Source: Shewanella schlegeliana
GTDB lineage: Bacteria; Pseudomonadota; Gammaproteobacteria; Enterobacterales; Shewanellaceae
Assembly (NCBI RefSeq): GCF_016765635.1
Contig: NZ_JAESVD010000003.1
Span: forward strand, 186,001 to 250,000
Direction of reading: 5' to 3'
Length of the DNA: 64,000 bases
Of the stretch, positions 47,986 to 58,159 are shown one piece after another (the first letter of the stretch is position 1; every line of letters starts with the position of its first letter). The notes beneath the pieces are model-generated. The model was not told where the DNA came from. It saw only the letters and a list, made by a program, of their open reading frames with translations, and made no database searches. The translations under genes were made by a program, and so were the position numbers.

Positions 47986-49281
47986 TTATGCGCCGACAGA
48001 GTCGACAACAAAAGTTTCAATTTCACCTTGGCTCTGTTTAACCAATCGGCGCCAATCGGCCTCCAATAAGCGAACAGAGATCATACAGTTCCCCAGATCG
48101 TCATACTCTTTCTGCTGTATTACATCCAGTTTATAAAACTGACCAAGATAATGCCCAGCCGAAGCCGGAATTTGCAATGTTAGCTCTAGAACCGCCTTAC
48201 CAACAAGTTGGTTTACCGCTTCCTCAACTAATTCCAAACCTTTGTTTTGCTGAGCAGAAACCCAGACTCTAATCGGTGTCCCCTCGTCATCGTAGTCAAT
48301 GCGTGGTTTCACCTCATCCAATAGATCGATTTTATTGCAAACGATCAACTGTGGAATATCTATGGCATCGATCTCCTTGAGCACCTTTTGAACTTGCTCA
48401 AAGTTATCGGCCATCTTTTCATCTGCACTATCAACAACATGCAAAAGTAGATCTGCCTGTCGTGTTTCTTGCAGTGTCGCCTTAAATGCAGCGACTAAAT
48501 CATGGGGCAAATGCCTAATAAAACCAACAGTATCAGCTAAGATAACATCGCCATCTGGCAAGTCTAACTTACGTAACGTTGGATCCAATGTTGCAAAAAG
48601 CTGATCTGCAGCATAAACATCAGAGGTCGTTAAGCCGTTAAACAGCGTCGATTTACCGGCGTTGGTGTAGCCCACCAAAGACACGGTTGACATATCGCTT
48701 CGCTGTCGTGCTCTACGACTCTGATCACGCTGCTTATCAACTTTTGCTAAGCGGCGGTTAATCGTGCTGATCCGCCCTCTCAATAGACGCCTATCGGTCT
48801 CTAATTGAGTTTCACCGGGTCCACGAAGACCAATACCGCCTTTTTGACGTTCTAAATGCGTCCAACCTCTGATCAGGCGCGTTGACATGTGGCGCAATTG
48901 CGCTAGCTCCACCTGTAACTTACCTTCGAACGTTCTTGCCCTTTGAGCAAAAATATCCAAGATCAAAGTTGTTCTGTCGAGTACACGACACTCGCACAGC
49001 TGCTCAAGGTTACGCTCTTGAGCTGGACTTAATGCATGATTAAAAATCACTACATTGGCATCAGTTGCTGCAACCATCGCAGCCAATTCCTCAGCCTTAC
49101 CCGAACCAACAAAAAACTTGCGGTCAGGTGAACGACGACTACCAGAGATCACACCGATTGACTGAGCACCAGCCGATTCAACTAAAAGCTTCAGCTCGTC
49201 TAAATCTTCTCGGTTATTTTCGTCAGTAAAGTCGATATGGACAAGTACCGCTTTCTCTCCCGCCTCATAACGATCAAACAA
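47986..49281 (-). CDS. hflX: Ribosome-associated GTPase HflX
   Basis: A 431-residue GTPase that splits stalled ribosomes. The N-terminal domain has VGSGKAEEL and FNHALSPAQERNLE; a coiled-coil arm (RQKGGIGLRGPGETQLETDRR) follows; the G domain contains GYTNAGKS (P-loop), DTVGFI and NKIDLL. It is 23 bases downstream of hfq, in the standard order. Confidence 0.94.
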   Translation of the reverse strand: MFDRYEAGEKAVLVHIDFTDENNREDLDELKLLVESAGAQSIGVISGSRRSPDRKFFVGSGKAEELAAMVAATDANVVIFNHALSPAQERNLEQLCECRVLDRTTLILDIFAQRARTFEGKLQVELAQLRHMSTRLIRGWTHLERQKGGIGLRGPGETQLETDRRLLRGRISTINRRLAKVDKQRDQSRRARQRSDMSTVSLVGYTNAGKSTLFNGLTTSDVYAADQLFATLDPTLRKLDLPDGDVILADTVGFIRHLPHDLVAAFKATLQETRQADLLLHVVDSADEKMADNFEQVQKVLKEIDAIDIPQLIVCNKIDLLDEVKPRIDYDDEGTPIRVWVSAQQNKGLELVEEAVNQLVGKAVLELTLQIPASAGHYLGQFYKLDVIQQKEYDDLGNCMISVRLLEADWRRLVKQSQGEIETFVVDSVGA

Positions 49282-49304
49282 AAAGCAATCTCCTTAATAA
49301 CAAA

Positions 49305-49583
49305 TTACTTGTCGTCGCCATCGTCATGCTGAGCGTTATAGCCAGCTTGAGCGTTAGTCGCTTGGTGATTACTCACGTTAAATGGACGCGAAGGTACCAC
49401 AGTAGAAATGGCATGCTTGTAAACCATTTGGCTTACTGTATTTTTAAGCAAAATAACAAACTGATCGAAAGACTCAACTTGTCCTTGAAGCTTAATGCCG
49501 TTAACAAGATAAATAGATACTGGAACGCGCTCACGACGCAATGCGTTCAAAAACGGGTCTTGTAAAGATTGCCCCTTTGCCAT
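49305..49583 (-). CDS. hfq: RNA chaperone Hfq
   Basis: A 92-residue Sm-like protein that pairs small RNAs with mRNAs. The Sm1 motif ([20 protein letters not shown]) and Sm2 [10 protein letters not shown] are conserved, and the proximal-face FDQFV is present. The C-terminal tail is short and ends in acidic residues. Confidence 0.97.
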   Translation of the reverse strand: MAKGQSLQDPFLNALRRERVPVSIYLVNGIKLQGQVESFDQFVILLKNTVSQMVYKHAISTVVPSRPFNVSNHQATNAQAGYNAQHDDGDDK

Positions 49584-49676
49584 TTTCTAATTTCCTTTTT
49601 AATTAAAATTAATAGTTATTCTAATACAATAAAACTTTATCTTTGGTTTTAGTATTATACAGTAGCAGCTAATAAT

Positions 49677-50603
49677 CTAGCGACTATGTTGTATTACTGT
49701 TTCAAGATTACTTTTGGCACCACTTTCGAGCCAAATCAAATCAGGCCATCCACGTAACCATGTTAATTGACGTTTTGCCAATTGCCTAGTAGCAACAATA
49801 GCTTTTTCGACCATAGTATCATAGTCAATTTCACCATCTAAATACTGCCAACACTGCCTATATCCTACACACCGCATGGATGGTAGGTCTAAATGCAGAT
49901 CACCTCGTGCCTTTAAACGCTCGACTTCATCAGTAAACCCTAGTGTTAACATGGTTTTAAATCGAGTCTCTATAGCATTATGTAACACCTTTCTGTCGCT
50001 CGGCGCAATCGCAAATTGCACCGCTTCGTAAGGGAATGCGTCAGACTTCGTCTTAGTTAGCTCTGTCAAAGATTGACCGCTAATTCGATAAACCTCTAAT
50101 GCCCTAGCGAGACGCTGTGGATCATTAGGATGAATTCGCTCTGCAGAAACAGGATCAATTTCTCTCAATTGATCATGTAGAACTTGCCAGCCTTGAGCTT
50201 CTGCCTCTGCTGCAATCTGCTCTCGAATCGCTTCATCGGCAGCAGGAAGCGGTGATAGCCCCTCCAGCAAAGCTTTGAAATACATCATTGTGCCCCCGAC
50301 TAGCAAAGGCGTTTTACCGCGACTCAAAATATCTTCAATCTGATTCAAGGCGTCACGTCTAAAATCGGCCGCAGAATAACTCTGTGCTGGGTCGATAATA
50401 TCAATAAGTCGATGCGGAGCTGCAGCTTGTTCGGCTGCATCGGGCTTAGCGGTGCCGATATCCATCTCTTTGTAAATCAACGCTGAGTCCACAGAGATAA
50501 TCTCACAGTCATACTGCTTAACAAGCTCAATCGCTAATGCGGTTTTACCTGAGGCAGTAGGCCCCATTAAGGTAATAATTTTCTGTGGTTTTTTATCGGT
50601 CAC
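49677..50603 (-). CDS. miaA: tRNA dimethylallyltransferase MiaA
   Basis: A 308-residue enzyme that adds isopentenyl to A37 of tRNAs reading U-initial codons. The P-loop is GPTASGKTA, followed by [16 protein letters not shown] and [10 protein letters not shown], with CVGYRQCW later. It overlaps mutL by 11 bases. Confidence 0.95.
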   Translation of the reverse strand: MTDKKPQKIITLMGPTASGKTALAIELVKQYDCEIISVDSALIYKEMDIGTAKPDAAEQAAAPHRLIDIIDPAQSYSAADFRRDALNQIEDILSRGKTPLLVGGTMMYFKALLEGLSPLPAADEAIREQIAAEAEAQGWQVLHDQLREIDPVSAERIHPNDPQRLARALEVYRISGQSLTELTKTKSDAFPYEAVQFAIAPSDRKVLHNAIETRFKTMLTLGFTDEVERLKARGDLHLDLPSMRCVGYRQCWQYLDGEIDYDTMVEKAIVATRQLAKRQLTWLRGWPDLIWLESGAKSNLETVIQHSR

Positions 50604-52479
50604 TCTGATTTTCTTTTATCCATTGTTCCCAAGGCAAATCTTGGGATTGATTATAAAGCTCGCCCTGTAGATCGTTAGGTAACGTATTTAGGGCAAACCA
50701 TGCCTCACTCGCACAGGCAAATCGATTTGTAGCTTGGTCCGCAAGCCACTTTATTATAGCTTCATCGCTTGGTAACTCTAATCTGACCCACTGTAATAGC
50801 TCAGGAATTAGAACCGCCAATTGGCTGTTTCTTAGATATGGGGGCACTTTCTTAATAATCAACTGCCCAAGACGAATAGATAGCTCAATACCTAACTTTC
50901 GTAATAGCTGTTCACGATTTTCAATAATCTCTGCCCAATCATTATCAACAGCAACGGCTACAGGCATCAATAGAGGCTGACCAATTAGTCCTTGGGCAAA
51001 CTTAATACCAATTTCAGCTTTTAATACTGCTTTTGTAACCACAGCTATATCGAGTAATGATATTTTATCCTCTTTTATGAGCACCCAATACTTACCAGCT
51101 ATGATCGGCGGCATATTCACTGTGCCGTGACTTGATGTAGTCATCCCCGCTTGAGCACTTTCTGGTCGTAAAGGCATATTGGAGCTTTGAGGCACTGCAA
51201 TATCTGTATTTAACAGCTCTCCATAAGCTCGAATACTGCTAGGGGAAGGCGAACTCGCTTGATTGCTTCTAGGGGCAGATTTTAACTCACTTCTATAACG
51301 ACTACTGCCTGCAGAGTAATCGACTTGCCTAGACGCTGGCTGACTCTCTCTCAAATCAAAATGCGCTGATGACTTGCTTGCGTTATCTGCCGGGTAATGA
51401 GCTGCTGCAACAGCGCCCCTTGTTGGAGTCGCCTGCCAGCCCGTTGCTGGCTGCGGTTCAGATTCTGCAGTAACGGGAAGCTGCACCGATTGAGACATCG
51501 CAGACTGTAGTGCCTGCAAAATATAATCATGTACATATCGACTCTGGTGGAAACGCACCTCATGCTTGGCAGGGTGGACATTCACATCCACTTGGTGAGG
51601 ATCCAGCTCCAGCATTAGCACGTAACCTGGCGAGATCCCCTCAGCATATTGGGCAAATGCCTGGCGAACTGCGTGATTAACCAGTCTGTCTTTAACTAGG
51701 CGTCCATTAACGTAAAAATACTGAGTCTCACTGTATCCACTCGCAGCATTGGGTGACTGTAAGTAGCCACTCAAGCTTAAATCATTGTGTTGGCACTCGA
51801 TTTTCAAGCAAGTTTCGGCAAACGCTTTGCCACAAATTTGCCCAAGACGTTGAATATATTGTACCTCAGTATTCGCAGGGCGGTAATTACGTACTGTCTT
51901 ACCGTTATGCTTAAGAGTGAAATAGATATCACGTCTGGCCAAAGCAATGCGCTTGAGCCACTCATCGATATGGGTGAACTCAGTCTTATCACTCTTTAAA
52001 AATCGGCGCCTTGCTGGTGTATTAAAAAACAGATCTACCGCTTCAACAGTTGAGCCTACAGGGTGGGCGGCTGGCAACACTTTTACCGCCATCTCTGTAC
52101 CTTCAGCTTGAGCCTGCCAAGCCTCTGTCTGCTCGGCGGTGCGCGAGGTTAAAGTCAGCCTAGATACAGAGCTAATACTCGCTAATGCTTCACCACGAAA
52201 GCCGAAGCTTAGAATGGCTTCTAAGTCATCGAGAGATTTAAGTTTAGAGGTAGCATGCCGAGACAGGGCTAGGCTTAGATCCTCTTTTGGGATCCCCGAG
52301 CCATTATCGCGGATACGAATAAGTTTAGCGCCGCCCTTTTCAATCTCGATATCGACACGAGTGGCACCAGCATCAAGGCTATTCTCAACCAGCTCTTTAA
52401 TCACAGATGCAGGCCGTTCAACCACCTCACCTGCAGCGATCTGGTTAGCTAATTGTGGCGGTAACTTTTCTATTGCCAT
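50593..52479 (-). CDS. mutL: DNA mismatch repair protein MutL
   Basis: A 628-residue GHKL ATPase that couples mismatch recognition by MutS to MutH/UvrD. N-terminal motifs are [16 protein letters not shown] and [11 protein letters not shown], then FNTPARRRF. The C-terminal dimerisation domain lies at about 440-628, and the linker is long and variable (about 335-430). The C-terminal region lacks the DQHAxxExxxYE endonuclease motif, as expected when MutH is present. Confidence 0.95.
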   Translation of the reverse strand: MAIEKLPPQLANQIAAGEVVERPASVIKELVENSLDAGATRVDIEIEKGGAKLIRIRDNGSGIPKEDLSLALSRHATSKLKSLDDLEAILSFGFRGEALASISSVSRLTLTSRTAEQTEAWQAQAEGTEMAVKVLPAAHPVGSTVEAVDLFFNTPARRRFLKSDKTEFTHIDEWLKRIALARRDIYFTLKHNGKTVRNYRPANTEVQYIQRLGQICGKAFAETCLKIECQHNDLSLSGYLQSPNAASGYSETQYFYVNGRLVKDRLVNHAVRQAFAQYAEGISPGYVLMLELDPHQVDVNVHPAKHEVRFHQSRYVHDYILQALQSAMSQSVQLPVTAESEPQPATGWQATPTRGAVAAAHYPADNASKSSAHFDLRESQPASRQVDYSAGSSRYRSELKSAPRSNQASSPSPSSIRAYGELLNTDIAVPQSSNMPLRPESAQAGMTTSSHGTVNMPPIIAGKYWVLIKEDKISLLDIAVVTKAVLKAEIGIKFAQGLIGQPLLMPVAVAVDNDWAEIIENREQLLRKLGIELSIRLGQLIIKKVPPYLRNSQLAVLIPELLQWVRLELPSDEAIIKWLADQATNRFACASEAWFALNTLPNDLQGELYNQSQDLPWEQWIKENQSDR

Positions 52480-52496
52480 GATCTACTCTTAACAGC

Positions 52497-53819
52497 TTAA
52501 GCTCTTGGAATTTTCAGTTTTTGGCCAATTCGAATGCTATTCGAGCTAAGATTATTGGCCTTCTTCAAACTACTTACTGAGATCTTGTAGCGATGTGCAA
52601 TAACCGACAACGATTCACCACTGCGTACCTTGTGCTCAACACTGCTCTTACTTGCCAACATTGAATTCACTGGAGGGTTAGCTTCAAAATACTTCACCAC
52701 GCCTTTATGAATGGCTTTAGCTACATTATTTTGATGATCACGTTGTGATAATAATCGCTCTTCTCTTGGGTTAGAGATAAAACCCGTTTCAACTAAAATC
52801 GAAGGAATATCAGGCGATTTCAATACTGCAAAACTGGCCGATTCCGGCTTATGCTTATGTAACTTTGTCACTCGCCCAAGGTTAGAAAGCACATCTCCAG
52901 CAATGTTATGGCTGATCGCCATAGAGCGATCCATAGACATATCTAACAAGGTCATCGCAAGATACTGCTCATTGTCGGTATTTTGAATAATCTCACCCGC
53001 TCCGCCCAGTAGTTCAGAGTGCTTCTCTTTCTGCTCTAACCAACGACCAATTTCACTGTTAGCACGACGCATAGATAAAACCCATACCGACGCACCTTGA
53101 GGCTGAGGCGAGGTAAAGGCATCAGCATGAATAGAGATTAAAAGGTCGGCTTTACTGTTACGTGCAATTTCAGAACGCTTATTCAGGTTAACGAAATAAT
53201 CACCTGTACGCGTCATTACTGCTCGCATACCAGGGGTCGCATTAATTTTTGCCTCGACTTTCTTAGATATCTCTAATACAAGTCTTTTCTCATATATCCC
53301 CGTAGGCCCTATAGAGCCAGGATCTTCACCACCGTGACCCGCATCAATTGCAATAACGACATCTCTCAACTGGTTTTTCGGCTTACTAACGGGTGGCTTT
53401 TTTGCTGTTGAACCATCGCTATCTAAATCAACCACCAAACGATTTCCGTATGGGGCTGTTGGAGGCAATGCAAATAAGCTCGCTTTTACCGGCTTATTTA
53501 GATCAATAACTAAACGTAGAGTTCCTTTTGAAGGGGGAGTGCTCTTGCGCACTTTTTTAACTAATTTACTATTGTTTTTGATCTTATTGAGATCGACTCT
53601 ATTAGATGACTTCTTCAAATCCACGACCAAGCGATAGGGATTTGTCAGCGTAAAATAGCTGTAATCTGGAGACTGACTCAAGTCGAATACAATTCGGGTA
53701 GATTCCGGCGCAGCCCAAATCCTTACGCTTTCGAGTTTATTCGAACTCTGCGCAAAAAATGAAGCCCCGAAAGTAACAAAAAGTAGAAAGAATCTAAATA
53801 TATTACTGTTTATTATCAT
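52497..53819 (-). CDS. amiB: N-acetylmuramoyl-L-alanine amidase AmiB
   Basis: A 440-residue cell-separation amidase. Signal peptide to about residue 24, AMIN domain (about 28-125) for peptidoglycan targeting, zinc amidase domain with DAGHGG (His), YEKR (Glu), ISIHADAF (His) and VETGFISN (Glu), and a LysM domain at the end ([23 protein letters not shown]). It overlaps tsaE by 17 bases. Confidence 0.94.
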   Translation of the reverse strand: MIINSNIFRFFLLFVTFGASFFAQSSNKLESVRIWAAPESTRIVFDLSQSPDYSYFTLTNPYRLVVDLKKSSNRVDLNKIKNNSKLVKKVRKSTPPSKGTLRLVIDLNKPVKASLFALPPTAPYGNRLVVDLDSDGSTAKKPPVSKPKNQLRDVVIAIDAGHGGEDPGSIGPTGIYEKRLVLEISKKVEAKINATPGMRAVMTRTGDYFVNLNKRSEIARNSKADLLISIHADAFTSPQPQGASVWVLSMRRANSEIGRWLEQKEKHSELLGGAGEIIQNTDNEQYLAMTLLDMSMDRSMAISHNIAGDVLSNLGRVTKLHKHKPESASFAVLKSPDIPSILVETGFISNPREERLLSQRDHQNNVAKAIHKGVVKYFEANPPVNSMLASKSSVEHKVRSGESLSVIAHRYKISVSSLKKANNLSSNSIRIGQKLKIPRA

Positions 53820-54285
53820 TATTATTTATGGCCGCCAGTATTTTCTCACCTTTCGAAGAAAGTGCCTGTAACTCAACCTGCCGTCCAGTATTAACATATT
53901 TAATATGGATATGTATATCAGCAGGAGGTAATAAACCATGACCACGATCAGGCCATTCTACGATACAGAGGCTACGCTCAGTAAAGTAATCACGTATTCC
54001 CATGAATTCTAACTCTTCTGGATCGTACAAACGATACAGGTCGAAATGATACACGTCTAAGCCGTCTAGCTCATAGGGCTCGACTAGGGTATATGTAGGG
54101 CTTTTAACCGCACCGTGATGCCCAAGACTTTGAATAAGTCCGCGACTAAAGGTCGTTTTTCCTGCCCCCAAATCCCCGCTTAAATAAACAGTTAATGGCG
54201 GGGTAATGAGTCCTGCTAACTCAGTCCCTAATTTAACGGTTTCTTGCTCATCACTTAAATTTAATGTAATTGCTTGCATACTCAT
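53803..54285 (-). CDS. tsaE: tRNA threonylcarbamoyladenosine synthesis ATPase TsaE
   Basis: A 160-residue P-loop ATPase that works with TsaB and TsaD in t6A formation. It has [32 protein letters not shown] and the catalytic-site VEWPDRG. It is longer at the N-terminus than the minimal fold by only a few residues. Confidence 0.94.
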   Translation of the reverse strand: MSMQAITLNLSDEQETVKLGTELAGLITPPLTVYLSGDLGAGKTTFSRGLIQSLGHHGAVKSPTYTLVEPYELDGLDVYHFDLYRLYDPEELEFMGIRDYFTERSLCIVEWPDRGHGLLPPADIHIHIKYVNTGRQVELQALSSKGEKILAAINNNDNKQ

Positions 54286-54359
54286 TACGAATCGAAAAGT
54301 GTCCTAGTAAAACTCTGCGTAGAATGCAGTACTTTAACCTAATCACCTAGCTTTCTAAA

Positions 54360-55838
54360 CTAGATTTCATTAACTAACTGGCGAATGTAGGGCATCAAAT
54401 CACTGGCTAACATTCCACGTTCACCTGATTTCGCTGCTAAGTCTGCCGCTTCTCCGTGGATCACTACGCCTAAACAGGCCGCTTCCATTCCCGTGTACCC
54501 TTGTGCCATTAGCCCACCAATCACACCTGCAAGCACATCACCACAGCCACCACTCGCTAAACCAGGGTTTCCAACGGGTGCAACAGTTAAGCTTTCACCA
54601 TTAAAAATTAGCGTTCCGGCGCCCTTAAGTACAATTACACCACCATATTCCTCATGCAGAAGTTCTATTGCCTTAAACCTATCTTGTTCAACCTCTTCAA
54701 TACTGACTCCAAGCAACCTAGCGGCTTCACCTGGGTGAGGAGTTAATACCCAATCTTTGCGTCTCATCGGCATTCCCTTCAGCTGATTAAGACCATCCGC
54801 ATCAATCACACAAGGCTTATCACTGAGATCGACGGCCTTAAGCAAGTTGTAGCCCCAATCTCCTGTTCCAAGGCCTGGACCTATGACCAAGGCAGAAGCC
54901 CAACCCAGCTTAAGGTAGACTTCCATATCGACCAGCTCACAGCCCCAGAACATCAATTCTGGTCGAGTCGCACTAACGATAAGTTGGTGCTCAGGCCTTG
55001 AAATCACCGTCACGAGCCCAGCTCCACTTCTTAAGCAACCTTCAGCAGCGAGCCTTACGGCTCCAGCCATACCATAATCTCCACCAACAATAGAGACTTT
55101 GCCACAATCCCCTTTATGGGCATCTCGCCTGCGAGGAACAAATGCTTTTACACACTGACTACTGACAATCTGCATGGCACTTGGTTCAGGTAAAAAGTCT
55201 GTTAATCCTAGCTCTGCTATCAAGAGTTCCCCACAATGGTGACGAGCCCTCCCAGTTAACAAACCTTGTTTAACGGCACCAAAGGTCAAGGTCACATCAG
55301 CCTCAATCGCAGTGCTTGTATAGCTGCCAGTGTCAGGATTCAGGCCCGATGGCACGTCAAGACTTAGAACCCATGCGTGACTATGATTAACGGCATCGAT
55401 GACGCTAGTAAGCTCTGCATTTAGTTCACCTGTAATTCCGGTTCCTAATAAGCCATCGACAACCACTTCCGCCTCAGAAATTGCAGTGTTACAAAACTCA
55501 ACCACCTCGCCACCAGCGGCTAAGAAGCGACTAATGGCACTCTTGAGTTCATCGCTTGGCGTACTCGGCGCTGTGGCTTGTAACGTAACGTCAAAGCCTG
55601 CTTCGAGTAGTAAGGAAGCTGTAACATAAGCATCTGCGCCATTGTTTCCATGTCCCGCTAAGACTAAAACCTCGTTAGTGTTTGCTTGCCTCTCACTTAA
55701 TAATTGAAAAGCTGCAGCCCCCGCTCTTTCTACCAATTGATACAAGCTGACACCACCACTATTGACGGCACTCAATTCCGCAGCTCTAACCTGTTTAGTT
55801 AAAAAAAGGGATGTCGGTAATAAGTTCGCTTGACGCAT
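54360..55838 (-). CDS. nnr: Bifunctional NAD(P)H-hydrate epimerase / ADP-dependent dehydratase
   Basis: A 492-residue repair enzyme. The N-terminal epimerase domain (about 1-215) has GHGNNGADAYV and LDVPSGLN; the C-terminal dehydratase domain (about 225-492) has the ribokinase-like fold with GDYGMAGAVRLA, PHPGEAARLLG and GGCGDVLAG. The two together repair hydrated NADH and NADPH. The start at 55838 (MRQANLLP) is preferred because of AGGA eight bases upstream; an upstream ATG at 55889 would add 17 residues. Confidence 0.92.
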   Translation of the reverse strand: MRQANLLPTSLFLTKQVRAAELSAVNSGGVSLYQLVERAGAAAFQLLSERQANTNEVLVLAGHGNNGADAYVTASLLLEAGFDVTLQATAPSTPSDELKSAISRFLAAGGEVVEFCNTAISEAEVVVDGLLGTGITGELNAELTSVIDAVNHSHAWVLSLDVPSGLNPDTGSYTSTAIEADVTLTFGAVKQGLLTGRARHHCGELLIAELGLTDFLPEPSAMQIVSSQCVKAFVPRRRDAHKGDCGKVSIVGGDYGMAGAVRLAAEGCLRSGAGLVTVISRPEHQLIVSATRPELMFWGCELVDMEVYLKLGWASALVIGPGLGTGDWGYNLLKAVDLSDKPCVIDADGLNQLKGMPMRRKDWVLTPHPGEAARLLGVSIEEVEQDRFKAIELLHEEYGGVIVLKGAGTLIFNGESLTVAPVGNPGLASGGCGDVLAGVIGGLMAQGYTGMEAACLGVVIHGEAADLAAKSGERGMLASDLMPYIRQLVNEI

Positions 55839-55981
55839 ATCAGGGTTCCTGAAGATAGGGGAATAACTAATGTAGTAGCTTATAGCCAAAGGCTTAAGTG
55901 CAAATGAAAGCTAAACCTCAATAGATAACCTAAGTTTGATCTACCACAATTATAGCGGCTTGCTTCATTTGAATTTTAGTC

Positions 55982-56005
55982 AAAAAAGGCACCTCTCGGT
56001 GCCTT
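55982..56005 (-). terminator. Rho-independent terminator
   Basis: AAGGCACC (55986-55993) pairs with GGTGCCTT (55998-56005) around TCTC; the minus strand ends in six T. It follows the hypothetical gene by about 20 bases and separates it from the nnr operon. Confidence 0.85.
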
Positions 56006-56025
56006 AACGATGAATACCTGTGGCC

Positions 56026-56481
56026 CTAGATATCATCCATTCGAATACTGCTGTGGACTAGACGTTGCTGCTGGATCCTTTCCACTCTAACGAGATCTTC
56101 CAGTGCGCCCTTGGTTTCGGCAGTAGCTGAGGAGTTCGCCGTTTTCTCTAACAATGCAATTAAACTGTTATCAAGCTTTAGATGTAGTTCTAGCACATCA
56201 TCTTCACTCATGCTCCCAGGCAGTGTTAACTTCTGGCAGTGTCCAATGAAGTCCTCAAAAACGATATCTTTATACCAAGTATCTAGAACTTTTTTAGGCG
56301 CGTCATCGATGTAATTTTCAAGCTTTTCAGCAGTATTACGCTCATGCTGCTGAAAGTAGCCTAACATCAACTTAACTCTTGAAGAGTCAGCTTGAACCTG
56401 CAAACGGCTATAGAGTTGCGCCATCTCTATGCGGCATCTCGCCACATAATCTAAAAGTTCACTGAGTTGTTGAATACGCAT
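56026..56481 (-). CDS. Hypothetical ferritin-like helical protein
   Basis: A 151-residue protein not recognised by name. It is almost entirely helical, with E-x-x-x-L-Y (EMAQLYSRL), YFQQHERNTAE and later L.LDNSLIALLEK segments, reminiscent of a four-helix ferritin or rubrerythrin-like bundle. The complete metal-ligand set cannot be confirmed, so binding is not claimed. The start at 56481 is set by AAGGAG six bases upstream. It stands alone, between the nnr block and the tRNA-Gly array. Confidence 0.55.
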   Translation of the reverse strand: MRIQQLSELLDYVARCRIEMAQLYSRLQVQADSSRVKLMLGYFQQHERNTAEKLENYIDDAPKKVLDTWYKDIVFEDFIGHCQKLTLPGSMSEDDVLELHLKLDNSLIALLEKTANSSATAETKGALEDLVRVERIQQQRLVHSSIRMDDI

Positions 56482-56725
56482 TTTGAGCTCCTTAGTCCGC
56501 CACATCAATGTGACACGTCCAAATTTTAGTCAGTTTTAATTATGGTATGAAAAAACGACTTATTATTTGAACGCAGTCAAATTTTAGAAAACGCAAACCG
56601 GCTTACTTTAGACATTATGAAAGAAACTAGCACTCGATCACGTAATGATTCTCTATAAAGACATGGCAATAAAAAATAGCACTGGTAAAAATTAATATGT
56701 ATTCAGGAAGTTCTACACGAAAGTT

Positions 56726-56861
56726 TGAAGAGAGCTTTTGACTTTAACAAGAGTGATTTAATAAGCGTTGGGCCAAACCCGCTCTTTAAACAAACAGGTC
56801 TATACCTTGGCAAAAAAAGGGGTATCAACATCTTCAACGAGCATAACTGAGCTAATGTCGC
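56726..56861 (-). pseudogene. Expanded degenerate tRNA-Gly-like element 1
   Basis: The most decayed of three related elements. The 5' tRNA half (GCGACATTAGCTCAGTTA on the minus strand) and the anticodon stem ATACC/GGTAT are retained, but the 3' acceptor side and T arm have drifted: the T-loop core no longer reads GGTTCGAACC. About 136 nt, against 76 for an intact gene. Confidence 0.75.
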
Positions 56862-56928
56862 ATAAACATTTTTGATCTTTATTAATATTTGCAGCTGAGA
56901 TTTAATCAGGAATTTCTAGGAGGAAGAT

Positions 56929-57064
56929 TGGAGCGACTTTAGGTTTAAACAAGAGTGATTCTAACAAGAGTGGGTTCGAACCCGGCTCTTTATGCAAACA
57001 GATCTATACCTTGGCAAAAAAGGGGTATCAACATCTTCAACGAGCATAACTGAGCTAATGTCGC
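56929..57064 (-). pseudogene. Expanded degenerate tRNA-Gly-like element 2
   Basis: A 136-nt element with intact tRNA-Gly ends: GCGACATTAGCTCAGTT at the 5' side and GTCGCTCCA at the 3' side. The anticodon stem ATACC/GGTAT and the T core GGGTTCGAACCC are kept. The D loop, anticodon loop (seven to about thirteen bases, still containing TTGCCAA), variable region and T-stem base are enlarged, including a duplicated AACAAGAGTG. Confidence 0.85.
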
Positions 57065-57131
57065 ATAAACATTTTTGATCTTTATTAATATTTGCAGCTG
57101 AGATTTAATCAGGAATTTCTAGGAGGAAGAT

Positions 57132-57268
57132 TGGAGCGACTTTAGGTTTAAACAAGAGTGATTCTAACAAGAGTGGGTTCGAACCCGGCTCTTTATGCAA
57201 ACAGGTCTATACCTTGGCAAAAAAAGAGGTATCAACATTTTCTACGAGCATAACCGAGCTAATGTCGC
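57132..57268 (-). pseudogene. Expanded degenerate tRNA-Gly-like element 3
   Basis: A 137-nt element nearly identical to element 2, 203 bases further on, with an adjoining 65-67-base spacer that is also duplicated. It lies immediately beyond the first intact tRNA-Gly gene on the minus strand, so it is probably co-transcribed with the array. Confidence 0.85.
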
Positions 57269-57335
57269 ATAAACATTTTTGATCTTTATTAATATTTGCA
57301 GCTGAGATTTAATCAGGAATTTCGAGTAGGAAGAT

Positions 57336-57411
57336 TGGAGCGACATATCGGGTTCGAACCGATGACCTATACCTTGGCAAGGTATCGCTCTACCAACTGA
57401 GCTAATGTCGC
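57336..57411 (-). tRNA. glyV: tRNA-Gly(GCC)
   Basis: A 76-nt gene with encoded CCA. On the minus strand the acceptor is GCGACAT/ATGTCGC, the D arm GCTC...GAGC, anticodon loop TTGCCAA (anticodon GCC) and T arm ATCGGTTCGAACCCGAT. Last intact copy of the array. Confidence 0.95.
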
Positions 57412-57425
57412 ATAAATCTTTAAAT

Positions 57426-57501
57426 TGGAGCGACATATCGGGTTCGAACCGATGACCTATACCTTGGCAAGGTATCGCTCTACCAACTGAGCTAATGTCG
57501 C
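57426..57501 (-). tRNA. glyV: tRNA-Gly(GCC)
   Basis: Identical to the copy at 57336, with a 14-base spacer between them (90-base period). Anticodon GCC, encoded CCA. Confidence 0.95.
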
Positions 57502-57515
57502 ATAAATCTTTAAAT

Positions 57516-57591
57516 TGGAGCGACATATCGGGTTCGAACCGATGACCTATACCTTGGCAAGGTATCGCTCTACCAACTGAGCTAATGTCGC
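57516..57591 (-). tRNA. glyV: tRNA-Gly(GCC)
   Basis: Identical tRNA-Gly(GCC) sequence, again 90 bases from the previous copy. The next array member upstream is degenerate. Confidence 0.95.
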
Positions 57592-57640
57592 GTAAATCTT
57601 TTTTTACTTACCGGACTTGGTGTTCCAATAAGTTTAAATT

Positions 57641-57739
57641 TGAACGACATATCGGCTTCGAAACAAATAATCGATGACCTTTACCTTTGCAAGGTATCGC
57701 CCTTTTGCTCTAACAAAGAGTCAACTGAGCTAATGTCGC
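57641..57739 (-). pseudogene. Degenerate tRNA-Gly copy with GCA in the anticodon position
   Basis: About 99 nt. The 5' end GCGACATTAGCTCAGTT is intact and the 3' acceptor reads ATGTCGTTCA, with the final CCA changed. Insertions enlarge the D arm (CTCTTTG, AAAAGG) and T arm (ATTATTTG). The anticodon loop reads TTGCAAA, so the anticodon would be GCA (Cys). Probably non-functional. Confidence 0.85.
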
Positions 57740-57754
57740 GTAAATCTTTTAAAT

Positions 57755-57830
57755 TGGAGCGACATATCGGGTTCGAACCGATGACCTATACCTTGGCAAG
57801 GTATCGCTCTACCAACTGAGCTAATGTCGC
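57755..57830 (-). tRNA. glyV: tRNA-Gly(GCC)
   Basis: Intact 76-nt copy, identical to the others, with encoded CCA. Spaced 90 bases from the next copy. Confidence 0.95.
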
Positions 57831-57844
57831 ATAAATCTTTAAAT

Positions 57845-57920
57845 TGGAGCGACATATCGGGTTCGAACCGATGACCTATACCTTGGCAAGGTATCGCTCT
57901 ACCAACTGAGCTAATGTCGC
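57845..57920 (-). tRNA. glyV: tRNA-Gly(GCC)
   Basis: Intact 76-nt copy. The 48-base spacer that follows at 57921-57968 (with ACTTACCGGACTTGGTGTTCC) matches the spacer at 57592-57640, revealing a larger duplicated segment. Confidence 0.95.
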
Positions 57921-57968
57921 GTAAATCTTTTTTACTTACCGGACTTGGTGTTCCCATAAGTTTTAATT

Positions 57969-58044
57969 TGGAGCGACATATCGGGTTCGAACCGATGACC
58001 TATACCTTGGCAAGGTATCGCTCTACCAACTGAGCTAATGTCGC
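57969..58044 (-). tRNA. glyV: tRNA-Gly(GCC), first copy of the array
   Basis: Intact 76-nt copy, the most promoter-proximal on the minus strand. A TTATAA at 58059-58064 lies at a suitable -10 distance upstream of its 5' end. The array sits between orn and nnr, as the glyVXY genes do in E. coli. Confidence 0.95.
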
Positions 58045-58159
58045 ATTTCAACTTTCTTTTATAACCACTAAGTTTGCCACTTAGCGAAAAGTTGAGGCCG
58101 CATTATATGAAAATTTCCCTACTCTGCAACCCTTTCTTTCAAATAATCTGACTGATTGG

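Noticed and set aside
57242..57957. Open frames with repeated ISSVGRAIPCQGIG motifs
   Set aside because: These are translations of the tandem tRNA-Gly genes in a fortuitous open frame, not proteins.
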